A DNA stretch of 64,000 nt from Cubamyces lactineus (taxonomy: Eukaryota > Basidiomycota > Agaricomycetes > Polyporales > Polyporaceae). Positions 11,456 to 22,806 of the stretch are shown here, in pieces; position 1 is the first letter of the stretch, and every line of letters begins with the position of its first letter. The translations under genes were made by a program, and so were the position numbers. The stretch lies in contig JACDTU010000021.1 of the NCBI GenBank assembly GCA_022376465.1, positions 478,922-542,921 of the forward strand, written 5' to 3'. The notes beneath the pieces are model-generated. The model was not told the origin of the DNA. It was given only the letters and a program-made list of their open reading frames with translations, and did no database searches.

Positions 11456-11504
11456 TGATCTAGAGAAATAGAGACGTCTCTAAATCCTTACGGGAAGTCA
11501 TCCA
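11456..11504 (-). repeat. Right terminal inverted repeat of the MITE
   Basis: 49-bp repeat ending CGGGAAGTCATCCA, perfectly complementary to 11,071-11,119. Confidence 0.95.
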
Positions 11505-11938
11505 GTAGAGCCTTCTGAGTGCTAGAGATACGCACCCCTGAGGAACTCTGTAGAAGGGGCCCGTGGGAACGTTTAAGTCCATCATCAAGACCCCGAACTG
11601 CCGCCGGCAAAGGCAACTGTGGAAGCGCCAGTCAGTACTTCAGTCCAACGACCAATACTCGATGGACAGCGTTTGAAACTCGACGTTGGAACGACCACAC
11701 AGATGTACCGAGCGAGGCGAGCGTGTCTAAGCAGGTTGTGTGTTGGTTTCTCTTTGAAAGAAATATGACTTAGAACGAGCATACCTCAAGAGAATCGCCG
11801 AATCACCATCAAGCATTGAATATGGACTGCGCCAGATATCTCTGGTCAGTCTGATACTCGTCTAAACATGGTATGGTATCGGAAACGAGGATCCCTGTGA
11901 TAACTGATAAACAGCACGTCGCTATCATGATACATAGA

Positions 11939-13770
11939 TCAACCGTCGTCCTCGTCGAGGTCGAAGCCGGCCACATGGAGCAGCGTCGCGAACTGTTCCA
12001 AGCGCACCGCCGCAGACGCGTCGAACCCCCGAGAAGCCATCAGCCGCAGCCCGAACGAGACGCATATACAGAGGAGGCATGCGCACCTGAACCTTCGCGA
12101 TGGACTTTATCTGGTCGAAGTCGTAGTTGTCGCGTTCGCTCAAGTCGCCTGAAACGACATCGCCGCGATGTCAGTTCCGCACGAGAGCGAATCCGCCATG
12201 CAGTACGGGGATCCCGGGTAGAGACTCACCGCTGTTGTGGTACATAGGGTCCGCGATAGGCCCTGCACGTTCGAAAACCTGTGTTGCGGGGAAACCCTGG
12301 CCGTGGAAGCTCTGCAAGTAGAAGCTGAGTCGATACAACCCAAACGCCTGCGTTGGCTGCGGCTTACCTGGTGGTCACTGCAGCAAGCCTGAAAACGTTT
12401 CAACCTAAGCATATAATCCCTACTGCCATGTTAGCGAACTTACAGGGGTGAAGCCCACAGTGAGTTCGGGGCTGTAAATGGCAGAGAGGTTGGCGACAAG
12501 TTGCGTGACCTCGGGAGTTCCGATTCTATATCGCATGCCCCTTCAGCCTCGTCTTTTATCTCAAAGGATGATCAGGCAAGACAAACCTCTCGGGTAGCCC
12601 AAGTTGAGCAGGTTCGCCAGGTGCGTGGTACGCAAGCATATCCGCCTGGACCATGAGCGTCAAGTTCGCGCCTTTCTGACGCAACTCCTGCGCGTAGTAG
12701 CGCGAGCCATACAGGCCCTGCTCCTCACCGGCGAACGCACAGATCTGCACGTTCTTGCGGAAGCGCACGCCGCGACGAGCAATCGTGCGCGCAATACCCA
12801 GCAGCGCGGTCGTGCCCGACCCATCGTCGTCACCACCGGGCGCGCAAACGCTTCCGAACGAGCCACGAGAGTCGTAATGCGCGCTGATGAGGACGGTCTC
12901 TGTGGTATGCTCGGAGCCGGTGTACGAGCTGTGGGATTATGCCGGGCCTTCAGAAGGCATGGTTGCCGCAAGTATACGGACGACATACCAGACGACATTG
13001 GGCGCGAAGCCCGAAAGGAACGGCTTGAGCTCGCAATGCGCACCGAGTTCCTCAAACGTCTCCTTCAACCACTTGGCGGCAATCAATACGCCTTGCGAGA
13101 ACGAATGGCGCGAGACAATCTCAGACCGCGGTGATTCGCCCGTGAGGTAGCGCACGTCATCCCGCAGCTGCGGCACGGAGATATTGTTTACTAGGGAGGA
13201 AACGACGGGGTCGAACTTGAGGTGCACGAGGATGTCGCGGACACGCGCAACGGCCTCGTCTGGTACAGGGATAAACGGCACTGGGGATGCAGGAAGAGGA
13301 GATGCACGCCAGAACCGAGGGAGGTGCTGGTCAAGAGTCAGTGCGGTGTTAGAGTCGACAGAAATGAGCGCAGAGTCTGCGGTACGATGCAGAAGCTCAA
13401 TCTTTGTCTCTTGTCCGCCAATGACGACCTGCTCCCCGCTGGCCGTATCGGCATAAGGTACAGAGCCGGTGGGAAGGTGCGAGAGGAACGCGTCGATCTC
13501 GTCGACGAACGTCGCTGGCTTGATAGCGGGGTCGACCGCCTCATGCTGGAGCCACAAGAGCTGTTGAACGTCCTGCGAAAGAGGCACGAACGAGCCTTCG
13601 GAGAAGAGGCTCGCCGACTCAGATAAGCAGAGTTCGTCGGTGGTTATGAAGATGTCCTGTTGGCCATGTGTGCCGTAGTAGTACTGCGAAAGACAAGAAT
13701 CGGCTGCTTGAGGGTTGTGTGGGACCGCAAGGAGTACGGAGAGAGGAGCAACGGCGTTGACGAGCAGCAT
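11939..13770 (-). CDS. Secreted M28 family zinc aminopeptidase
   Basis: Zinc exopeptidase of peptidase family M28, which removes N-terminal residues from peptides, probably outside the cell. The start at ATG 13,770 gives a signal peptide (MLLVNAVAPLSVLLAVPH). A pro/PA-like region of roughly 250 residues follows, then the catalytic domain. The five zinc ligands are visible in order: His in LISAHYDSRG, Asp in GGDDDGSGTTALL, Glu-Glu in FAGEEQGLYGSRYY, Asp in MVQADMLAYH and His in DPMYHNSGD. The protein ends FATLLHVAGFDLDEDDG with TGA at 11,939-11,941. Introns are short; the first is near 12,950. Complete by length and motifs. Confidence 0.87.
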
Positions 13771-14103
13771 GGCGTCCTCGTCGTCGTGGACGTCGTGGAC
13801 AAGGGAAAGCAACGCGTGAACGACGCGTACTTATCTGGTGCGATTCCGCTACCCCGCACTGCCGCTCGTTGGCCGGCGGCCCGGGCACGCATGAGCGCCT
13901 ATGTTCATGAGCATTGGGAACGACTGTCGACAATCCGAGCCTAACTCAGGATACCGTTCAGGGCGTTGAGTGTCGTTGCGACTTGACTCTCGAGATACAG
14001 GATGCAGGGCAAGAAATTCTATTGCACACTGAAAACAGTAACTACGACCGATGTATGTATTCTAACCTGTACAATCCCTAGACAGTCAAAGACTCGAACC
14101 TCT
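13771..14103. other. Intergenic between peptidase and LeuRS
   Basis: Holds the peptidase promoter and the 3' end of the leucyl-tRNA synthetase transcript. No gene or structured element seen. Confidence 0.5.
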
Positions 14104-17100
14104 TCAAACGTTGTAGTACTCGAAGGCGGGGTTGCCAGGCTCAGCGGAGTCGACGAGAGCCTTCGTAAGCGTAGACAGATCCTTCTGTCTCGCGTCCTCC
14201 GCGAGGACCACCTCGGCGCCCTCGAGGCCCAGCGTCCGCTTGAGGTACGGAAGGATCTCGTGGAGAACTTTAACCTCCGAGAAGGGCACCGTCCGGTTGA
14301 ACGCGGTCTGCGCGCCGAATTGGGACATGCGTTTCTGCAGATACATCAGATGTGAGACGGATGGCCCAATTGACACTTGTTAGTGAGACATACCTTGAAC
14401 GCCTGAACGAACGGCATCGCGCGCTTGTCCTTGATAAGTCCGCGCGCGGTGAGCAGCTCACGGACCTTCTGGTCGTCAACGCGGTCGTGCTCCGCGTTGT
14501 ACGCCTCCTTGACCACTTGCACGCACTGGTCCTGCCACTCCGGGAACGCGCTGGTGACGTAGATGCGCACCGCCCGAGGCTTCTTCGGGTCGTACGTCGC
14601 CTGGCCCTGCTTGCCCTTGTTCATCTTCTTGAGCAGCGACAGCTCTGCGTCACGCATCGTCTTGATCGTGCCGCGCATGTAGACTGCCGAGTCCAAGATC
14701 GACTGGTCCACGGGGGCGGAGAGCTCCGGCCAGCGGGCGAGCTGCACGGACTTGGGCTCCTTGAGGATCGACGACCAGACGTGCTCGGAGAAGTGGGGAG
14801 CGATGGGGGCGACAAGCAACGCAGCATTCCGGATCCACCACTCCGTGAGGTCAGCGTGCATGCCGATGTCCGCGGTCACTTCACGGTACCAATCACGCGC
14901 GGACTGGAGCTCGTAAAAGCCGTACTTCAAGGCGTCCTTGTATTGCATGCTGTGACGGGGTCAACAAAGAGGATTTCGCCACCTGGAGGATAACTTACTT
15001 CTCGTAGAAGTTCTTCGTCTTCGCGATGAGGTCATTGACCTCATGTTCGAAGACGATGTCGTGGTAGTTCTTCTCACCCTGGCGTAGGTTGGCCTTGCCC
15101 TGGATGTTTTCCTGTCGTAGATAGTTAGGACACGCAAGCCAGATGACTCCGAGTGAACAAGAGACACGCACATCACACCAAGCAATCAACGTGTGCAGAC
15201 GGAGAATGTTCGCGTTCGCAGTCTTCTCGTCGAAGTTCGCGTCCTCGATACCGTCACCAGCGTCGGCCAAACACAACCGCGTCGCGTCGGCACCGAACTT
15301 CTCCACGCACTGGCGCATCGTCATCGAGTTACCCTTGCTCTTCGACATCTTCTGGCCGTTGACCATCAAGTGGCCGTTCGTGCGCATGCTCAGAGGCCAC
15401 TTGTCCTCCGGGAACAGCGCGGCGTGGTTGTACACGCAGAACGTCAAGTGGTTCGGGATCAGGTCCTTGCCGGATGACCGCACGTCGAAGGGGTAGAAGT
15501 ACTGGAACTCGTGCCTCATCGCGTCCGCCTTCTCTCTCGGCATTGGCGCGGGCTCGGGCCAGGGCCCGTTGTTGAAGACGTACTCCCAAACCTCGTCCGT
15601 CATCTGGTCGGCGGTGATGCCCAGGGGACCAGGCTCGCTGCCGTCAAACTTGCCTATGGCGCCGTCAGCAACAGGGAAGATAGCACAGAAGCGAACGATG
15701 TACTCACTTTGAAGGAGGTGCGCGACGGTGTAGTAAGACATGTAGATCGTCGAGTCACTCAAACTCTCGACAAGGAATTGCGGATCCCAAGGGAGCTTCG
15801 AGCCCAGCCCGTATGTACGCGCACACGCCCACTTGTTCAGCCACGCGAGCACACCCTCGAACGCATTGCGAGTCTCGACGTTGTACGTCTCCATCTTCGA
15901 AACGAGCCTGGATCGAATGTATCAGCAAAACTACTCGACCGGATGCCATGTTCGACGTACTTCTCAGCCTGCGCCCTCCAGGCCGGCTCGCCGTAGTCCA
16001 GGTACCACTGATCCATGAGCGCGATCACACACTCGTCCGAGCTACGAGAGACGATCAAGCCTTCGGGCTCCGCGTACGCGAACGCCAGTCCAGCCTCGAT
16101 CAGCTTTTCGCGGACCCGCGGCTTCGCCTCTTGCACCGGCAAGCCCTTGAACTCTCCGACGAGCATGGTACCGTTATAGAAGCCCTCCTTGTACGCGATC
16201 TCCTTCGCCTCGGCAAGCTGCTTCGTATCCTTTTGCGACTGGATCTTCAACTGCTTGACCACGGCGGGGGCAGTCATTTCGCCGTACGTTGGCGTGGAGA
16301 TGACTGGGATGGGTTCGACGTTGACCCATGATGGGTCGACCTTGTAGAATTCGGGCTTCTTCTTGAGGTCGGTCAAGGTCTGGAAGTCATCTGGGGAGTC
16401 GGATGGGACGGAAGTAACGACACCAGTGCCCTATATACCACAGTCAGTTTTTGTAACCGAGCAACAGGCCCGGATCGTGACTGACCTTCGTAGGCAGTAC
16501 GTTCTCCATAGGGAGCACGTAAACCTCGGAGTTCAAGGAGAACGGCGCCTTGATCTTCGTGCCAATAAGCGCCGTACCCTCAACCTCGAGCAACTGGTCG
16601 ACCTGGCCACGGACGGACATGATACCCTGGAACGCCATGTTGCGCGCCGCACGGTATGTGCAAACGAACGCTTCCTTGTCGTTGATGGCGAACACGCCGT
16701 ACTTGATCGCCGTACCAACGAAGCAGTTTGTCTGACCATACCTGTTATTACCCCAGCGTCAATACTTCGTTGTAAATGGCCGATGCGAATGCTGAGACTC
16801 ACATCGTCTCCGGGCGCAGCGTAGCCGCGACAAGGTAGACCTTACGGTCGCCAACCTTGCCTTCGATTGCCTGAGCAGCTTCCGGGCTCCACTGAAGAAC
16901 CTCCATTTTGATGCCGGTGTACTCCGTAGGCCCCAGAGCCTCACCCTCAGAACGATCGTGGTCCATGCACGGCTGACCGTCCTTCGGGCTGTAAACAGTG
17001 TAGCGCTCGCCGAACTTGATCTTGCCGAGTTTGTAGAGCTTGTTCATCTGCCAGCGCACGAAGCTGTCATAGTACGGGTTGGCGTCGGTAGTGATGAACG

Positions 17101-18154
17101 TGCGGCGCCAGTCAATCCTGGATCCGAATAGCTTGTTGTCTTCCTGTGCATGGTGGTTAGACCGTGTACGCGATCACCTCATTTGCAACCTGAACGGAGA
17201 TCAACAGAGGATATGGAGGGAAAGATGCCCATTTCTCCATTTCAATCCTCGAGCCGCAGAAACAAACTGCAGCCAACTTTGGACGGGGATGAAAGCCGCG
17301 GCGTTCCGGTCGCAGATATCTCATCTGTACTTCGCGTGTAGAGCCAGATGAGATTCTGGGTACCGCGCGATCGTGGCGGCCATTCGCTAGTAAAGCGGTC
17401 TGATATCCGCCACTACTGTCGCCGCGCAAAGTTCTGACTCTCGGTGCTCCAGGCCCGAAAGCATCCATGACTGCGGCTGGACACTCACCATGCAGATAGG
17501 CGGGTAGTACTTGAGCCAGTAGTAAGGGTCCGCGAATTTCTTGATTTCATTCCGGGGCACGCCCATAGACTCCATGATTTGGAACTGGTACTGCAGGCCG
17601 GTGGCCTTGGCCGCCACCTTGCCCTTCTTCGCCTTGTCTACAGCCTTTGCGGGGCCATCGGAGGTGGTCGTCGGGGCAGCAGGCGCGGACTCTGCCTCTG
17701 GCTGGAATCGTTCAAAGTTCTCGCCGAACATCTCGATCTCGCGGATGATCTTGTCCGCTGCAGCCTACGTGTACTGCTGTCAGCATCGACTCGAGCTATG
17801 ACCACGATTGCGACGCACCTTGATGGGCATACCGGTACAGTGGAAGCCGTGGGGGAAGAGGACGCGCTTGCCGACCATCCTGTGGAAGCCGGCGGCGAAC
17901 TCGATTTTGGAGATGGTGAATGCATGGCCAAGATGGAGGGAGCCGTTGGTGTAGGGGTAGGGGAAGTTACCGAACCACTTTGGGTACTTTTCCTTGATCT
18001 CTGCGGGGGAGAGGCCTGCGAGGTCGTCCTGTGGCGGGGCGTTGACCTCGAAGATGCGCTCCTCTGCCCATCGCGCCTGGTACTTCTTCTCGAGTTCGCG
18101 GAGTTCGTCGCGCTTGCCGGTCTGTGCGAGCTCGATGGTGTTGGCAGAAGCCAT
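14104..18154 (-). CDS. Cytosolic leucyl-tRNA synthetase
   Basis: Class Ia aminoacyl-tRNA synthetase that charges tRNA-Leu for cytosolic translation (eukaryotic LARS1/Cdc60 type, about 1,100 residues). From ATG 18,154, [21 protein letters not shown] is followed by [20 protein letters not shown], with the HLGH form of the HIGH signature. The editing (CP1) domain includes [13 protein letters not shown] and [19 protein letters not shown]. The second catalytic signature is [15 protein letters not shown] at about 15,340-15,370, followed by anticodon-binding and archaeal/eukaryotic-type C-terminal domains ending NPAFEYYNV. There are about ten exons. Most introns are about 50-60 nt, but one near 17,145-17,490 is about 340 nt. 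A second in-frame ATG lies upstream at 18,280 (see findings). Part of the gene (15,835-16,090) is duplicated as a dead fragment about 5 kb away. Confidence 0.93.
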
Positions 18155-18280
18155 GGTGCGTTTACTCGTCAGACGAGCGGGACGAAAAGCACGTCGCCAG
18201 AGTGAGAGAATGGTGAAAGCCGTCCCGATACAGAAATTACAGAAAAGTGGACGGGGTGTAATCGATGCAACCCGAGTCAT

Positions 18281-19628
18281 CTTTATTTACCGCGCACCGC
18301 GAATATACTATACTCAGGGTGACCGGAGTACCACTAGTCCATCAATGGACCGTTGGCACCCCGGATCTAACGGTGCAAGTGCGTTGAATCTTAACTCAAT
18401 CCTCTCTGCTCTTGCAAGGTGCCTTGTGCCAAACCTATCGTCAATTTGTTCCCACTTATCTGATATGACGAACATGATAAGCAGACTTCGATAGGTTGCT
18501 GAACCACGGGATTGCTGCTCTACTGAACACCTAAACACCTAAGCCTCTATCTCAGGGGCTTCTAGCGTCCCCGTCTGCTAGTGAGTAACGGACACATGTT
18601 CTATCGGTATCGCCGTTTGATCTTCCAACCAGGATCTTGTGTGGAGGTGGGTGTTACAGTCTGGCATTAGCCCATGTGCACCACGGGTCAGAGGCCGAAG
18701 TCCAGCCGCGCTTTAAAGGAATTGAACAACCGACTCCGTGCCGTCCACCTCATGGGTGTGGATAACATTAGAGCGCTTTCTCCCTGCACCTTCCGAGGGC
18801 TTGAGCGTTCATGGTAGCGACCCTACCTGCCGACTGGCGAATCGCACTGGTTTCGCTGCGTCGCAAAGATCGGCACGAGCACCGCTAAGCCTGGCCATAC
18901 GTCAGTGCATTGCAGCGAAAGCCGGGAGCATTCTTGGTCGGGCAGGCCAGTGTACATTCCCGGCGGAAGTCTGCGGTGCTTGTGATTGTAAGTGCACATC
19001 GTGCCGCGTATAATGTGGTGTGGGAGCCCGGAAGGTAAGTCGAAGGGTGGTATTATATCGCCCGCGTCGCTTCACGTACGTATTGACAGCCCCTCGTATG
19101 TTCTCCCGTCTGTCCGAGTATTCAATCTCCAGATCATGCATCGAGGGTCACGCAGACGCCACTCCGCGATGTTTCAGCCGCTGACATTGCGATTTCTTGT
19201 TATTTCGAGAAGCACACATATCAGCCCATGCACCGGGGCGGCCCGTATGTCTGCTGTAAGATCATTCAGTCGCGGCAGCCACCTTGTCTCCTCCGGGGCC
19301 ATTTGCAACAAAATCTTCCCGCTGCGCCTGTTGCTAGTGGCGGCCTCGACCCTACCAAGATTGCGATCGCCCATAGTATACATGGCCACATGCGGGCGAC
19401 CCAGTGCCGCTCGTCCCCGCGATGCCAGTATATAACCGATGCCGAGTGGGAGGAGGACTTTAGCTTCTCAAAGGCACCCGGCCCCACGCCGCGCACACGG
19501 TGTTCGACGCCTTCGCCGGCCCTCCCTGTTCCTCATAGAGTCAGCTTGTTCACGCGATCACGACCATCATTAGTTTTACGAGCCACCACGACATATATAT
19601 CAGCTGGACGACCTAACGTTTCCACGCG
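18281..19628. other. Intergenic, no gene recognised
   Basis: Shared 5' region of the divergent LeuRS (-) and MFS (+) genes. A TATA-like ATATACTATACT lies at about 18,302-18,313. No convincing reading frame elsewhere. Confidence 0.45.
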
Positions 19629-22338
19629 ATGCACGCCCCGAGATCTGTGGGCTCCTCCTCCGTTCCTGACCGGACCCCTGGCAGCTCCTCCTTGCGTCCG
19701 AGCATCACCACCACTGCCACCGCGCGGGCGAGCGCGGACACCGACGCCCCCATGCTCAAGACCAGCCTCGAGAAATGCGAAGGTGAGTAGATGGCACGCG
19801 AGAGCTGGTGCGGGGTCGGCGCCTACGGTAGCCCATGATTGATCGCTGACGCGCTCGGGGCGCTCGTGGCGTATCGCGGAATGGACAGAAACGGTGGACG
19901 TCTCTGCTGCCAGCCCCGGTGAGTATCTATCTCCCTTGTGTTCATGCGTTGGGTTTCCAGCGGAGATCCATACCAGCGCAGCGTGGGGTGTATGGATGCA
20001 TCGTTGCTATCGCTGGAGACTGACGTGCTTAACGCTGGGACTCGTAGGGAATGACATAGAGGAGCGCCCGTTGTCTCCGAGTCCGGACGGAGGTTCCTCT
20101 ACGACATATAGACTTTACAAGCGACGATGGATAGGCCTCTGCGCTCTGGTACGTCCAATACAATACCGTTAATGTTGACTTACGCATGAAGAAAATCGCG
20201 TAGGTTCTCTTGAACGTCGCGTCAGGGATGGTCCTCGTGTGGTTTGGACCCATAGCAAACGACAGTACGTCTTCCCTACACGGACCCGCTCGTCTGACGT
20301 GGTGCTCAACCGCCATCCGGCACAGTGGTCAGAGACTTCGGGTTCTCACTCTCCGAAGTCAACTGGCTGGGAAACGTCTGCAACGTCGTCTACCTGCCTT
20401 TCTCGCTCATCGTGCCATCCCTCTACGGGCGACTGGGCATCCGAGGCGCGGTACGTGCCCAACGGGACCAATTATTGCCTCACATGCTCACCGCACCTCT
20501 TGGAAATAGTGTTTTATAGGCGCCATCCTGTATATCGTCTCTGGATGGGTGCGATATGCCGGCACGAAGGACTCGCTCTCCGAGGGCGCATCATACACCT
20601 TGATGGTCGTCGGGCAGGTTGGTACTGGCGCGCGCGCACGCCATCTTGTATTGGCTTGTTGCTGACGGTGATCCTGCGCCCGCAGGTGCTGGCCGGGATC
20701 GCGGTGCCCATTTTCCAGATCGTCATCCCGAGCTACTCGCAGAAGTGGTTTGATCTTAAGGGTCGTACGACCGCGACAATGATCATGGGTATCGGTGAGC
20801 CTTTTTCTCCGTGTCGGTGTCGATGTGAATGCGGGTAGCGGGAGATGGGGCTCATGCGGACTTGTTGGACAGCAAACCCGGTTGGAAATGCGTTGGGACA
20901 GTTGATACCACCGCTGGTTCCCAGTCCTAAAGATTCGGTGCGCATACAGTCCGCTCCAAACCATGTGTGCGAACTCATCCGAGGCTGTCTGTCGTTCCAC
21001 CGACAGTTACTGGTCATGGCTATTATTTTCACCGCTGTGACGCCCGCTGTGTTCTTTGTCGGGAATGCGCCCCCGACTCCCCCAAGTGAGTACATACGCG
21101 CATATTATAACCAAGGATAGCACTCAGTTAATCTTGCTGCGCAGCGTATGCGGGGTCTCAGAAGCACCCCTCCCTTAGGTCCTTGCTACGTGCGATGGCG
21201 GGCCAAGCGTCGCGGGACGAATATACGTATATGACGATGCGACAGCGAATCGACTTCTTCATCGTCGTCGTTACCTTCGGTGTCCTCGTTGGAGTGTTCG
21301 TACTCTTCAGCAGATCTGAACAATGATCTGAAGCTAACCATTTGGCGGGTTGCAGCATTAACGCATTCACGATCCTTTCGGCACAGCATTTTGTTCGTCG
21401 CCTTCCCCTCATATATGCTGCGCCACGCCTAATATCCTCTTCAGGAGCCGTATGGCTACTCGGACACAATCTCGGGGCTGATGGGCGCCATTCTCCTCCT
21501 CGTCGGCCTGATAGCTGCGGGCATCACCTCGCCCATTTACGACCGGGTGTTGACCCACCACCTCGCTCTTTCGTGCAAAGTTCTCTGTCCTGTCCTAGGA
21601 GCGTGCTGGATAGCCCTGATTTGGGAAAGTGCGTACACCCGTCTCCACTAAATTGTCGCCGATATTGAAGAGAGCATCGTTGACTTGAACCGCCGGTGGT
21701 GGTGGCGGCCTGCAGTCAAGCCTCATAATACAGCCGTGTGCTTCGTGCTCATGGGGCTCATTGGCGGCACGGGCTTGACGCTGCTCCCGGCGGTGATCGA
21801 GCTCGCCGTCGAGTTGACGCGCAATGCCGATGGAAGCTCGGCGATGCTCTGGTCCTCGTACGCCCTCCCACTTGTCATGGCTCCTGGCACCTCTTCTAAT
21901 TTTGACCGCAGGACAAATCTTTTTGGGCTCGTGTTTGTGCTTGGTACGTAACCTACTTGCATTCGTCCGACACGTCCGATACCAGATCGCTGTACATGGG
22001 ACTCATGTCGGACGCCTACAGTCGAGAACGCCCTTCGTGCAGGACCCGACGCTAGCCCGCCGCTCAATATGCGCCGCGCTCGCATCTTCCAGGCGTCGCT
22101 CGTCGCCGCGGTGATCACGTTCGTATACCTTGTCGAAGGCAAACAAACGCGGAGAGAGCGAGACGAGGAGAGACGCGCTGCGACCGGCGCCCCGCCCCGA
22201 TCCTCCGATCTACCAAACGTAGAGGTTAGGGATGCAGATCCCGAGAAGAGGGCGGACGAGGCCGAAAGGCGGGGAGCCGCTGAGGCTGCTGCGGACATGG
22301 AGGACAGGAAGCGCGGTGAACCACGGACAATCGTTTGA
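19629..22338 (+). CDS. FLVCR-like major facilitator superfamily transporter
   Basis: Twelve-helix MFS carrier resembling the FLVCR/monocarboxylate-like branch. The substrate is unknown; heme, choline or ethanolamine are transported by animal relatives. Exon 1 starts at ATG 19,629 (MHAPRSVGSSSVPDRTPG) and forms a Ser/Thr-rich cytosolic tail. A 30-nt in-phase microexon (ETVDVSAASP) near 19,887-19,916 may be included. Then NDIEERPLS leads into YKRRWIGLCALV-LLNVASGMVLVWFGPIAND and DFGFSLSEVNWLGNVCNVVYLPFSLIVPSLYGRLGIR, the helix 1-2 signature. Later helices read LAGIAVPIFQIVIPSYSQKWF, GRTTATMIMGI, GYSDTISGLMGAILLLVGLIAAGI and ALMGLIGG-type segments, ending IFQASLVAAVITFVYLVEG. The charged tail ends GEPRTIV. 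There are many short introns; internal boundaries are approximate. Confidence 0.78.
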
Positions 22339-22806
22339 GACTGCGCACTTGAGCACCGGGTTCAGGTGGCCTCCTGTTTGGAGCCGGATTCGTTCGGACG
22401 TTGAGAGTGCTCACGACGCAGGTGTGCTCGATAGAGGAACGGCGAAGCGTAGAGGGCGCCCTTGGGAAGCCGAGCCGTCCATTCTTGCCCTTTCCTTGTC
22501 GGCCACTGCTCTACGACGACGTGTAAACATACCCTGGAATGTAGGACCCGACGCGGATGTTGTAATTTACTGTATTTTATGTGGACTTGTTGGCGATCTT
22601 GCGGGGGCAGGTGAGGGCGGGAGGTAACTGTGTTTGATATACTCCACTTGTGGATGTCGTCAGCCACAGCCCCGCAACGGGCGCCTATTCCAGCTAATTG
22701 CAGAGAGTGCGCAACGACCAACTCATCTTCCTCTCTTGCCCTGCTTCTGCTTGCGACTCCTCCATATCTAACATCGATACCCTCTACATCGTCCACCACA
22801 CCTCTA
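22339..22806. other. Intergenic, no gene recognised
   Basis: 3' end of the transporter and promoter of the oxysterol-binding protein gene. No motif-bearing frame. Confidence 0.45.

Larger units (their letters stand above)
11071..11504. mobile_element. MITE/foldback element with 49-bp perfect terminal inverted repeats
   Basis: The sequence 11,071-11,119 (TGGATGACTTCCCGTAAGG...) is the exact reverse complement of 11,456-11,504, 49 of 49 bases. The ends flank a 336-bp core without coding capacity, the form of a non-autonomous miniature inverted-repeat element. The repeat contains the palindrome GAGACGTCTC. The core has further GAGACG/CGTCTC pieces and a perfect 24-bp palindrome (11,211-11,234, G7TCGAC7 core). 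I see no clear target-site duplication: the flanks read TGTCAG and GTAGAG. Superfamily not assigned. Confidence 0.85.
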
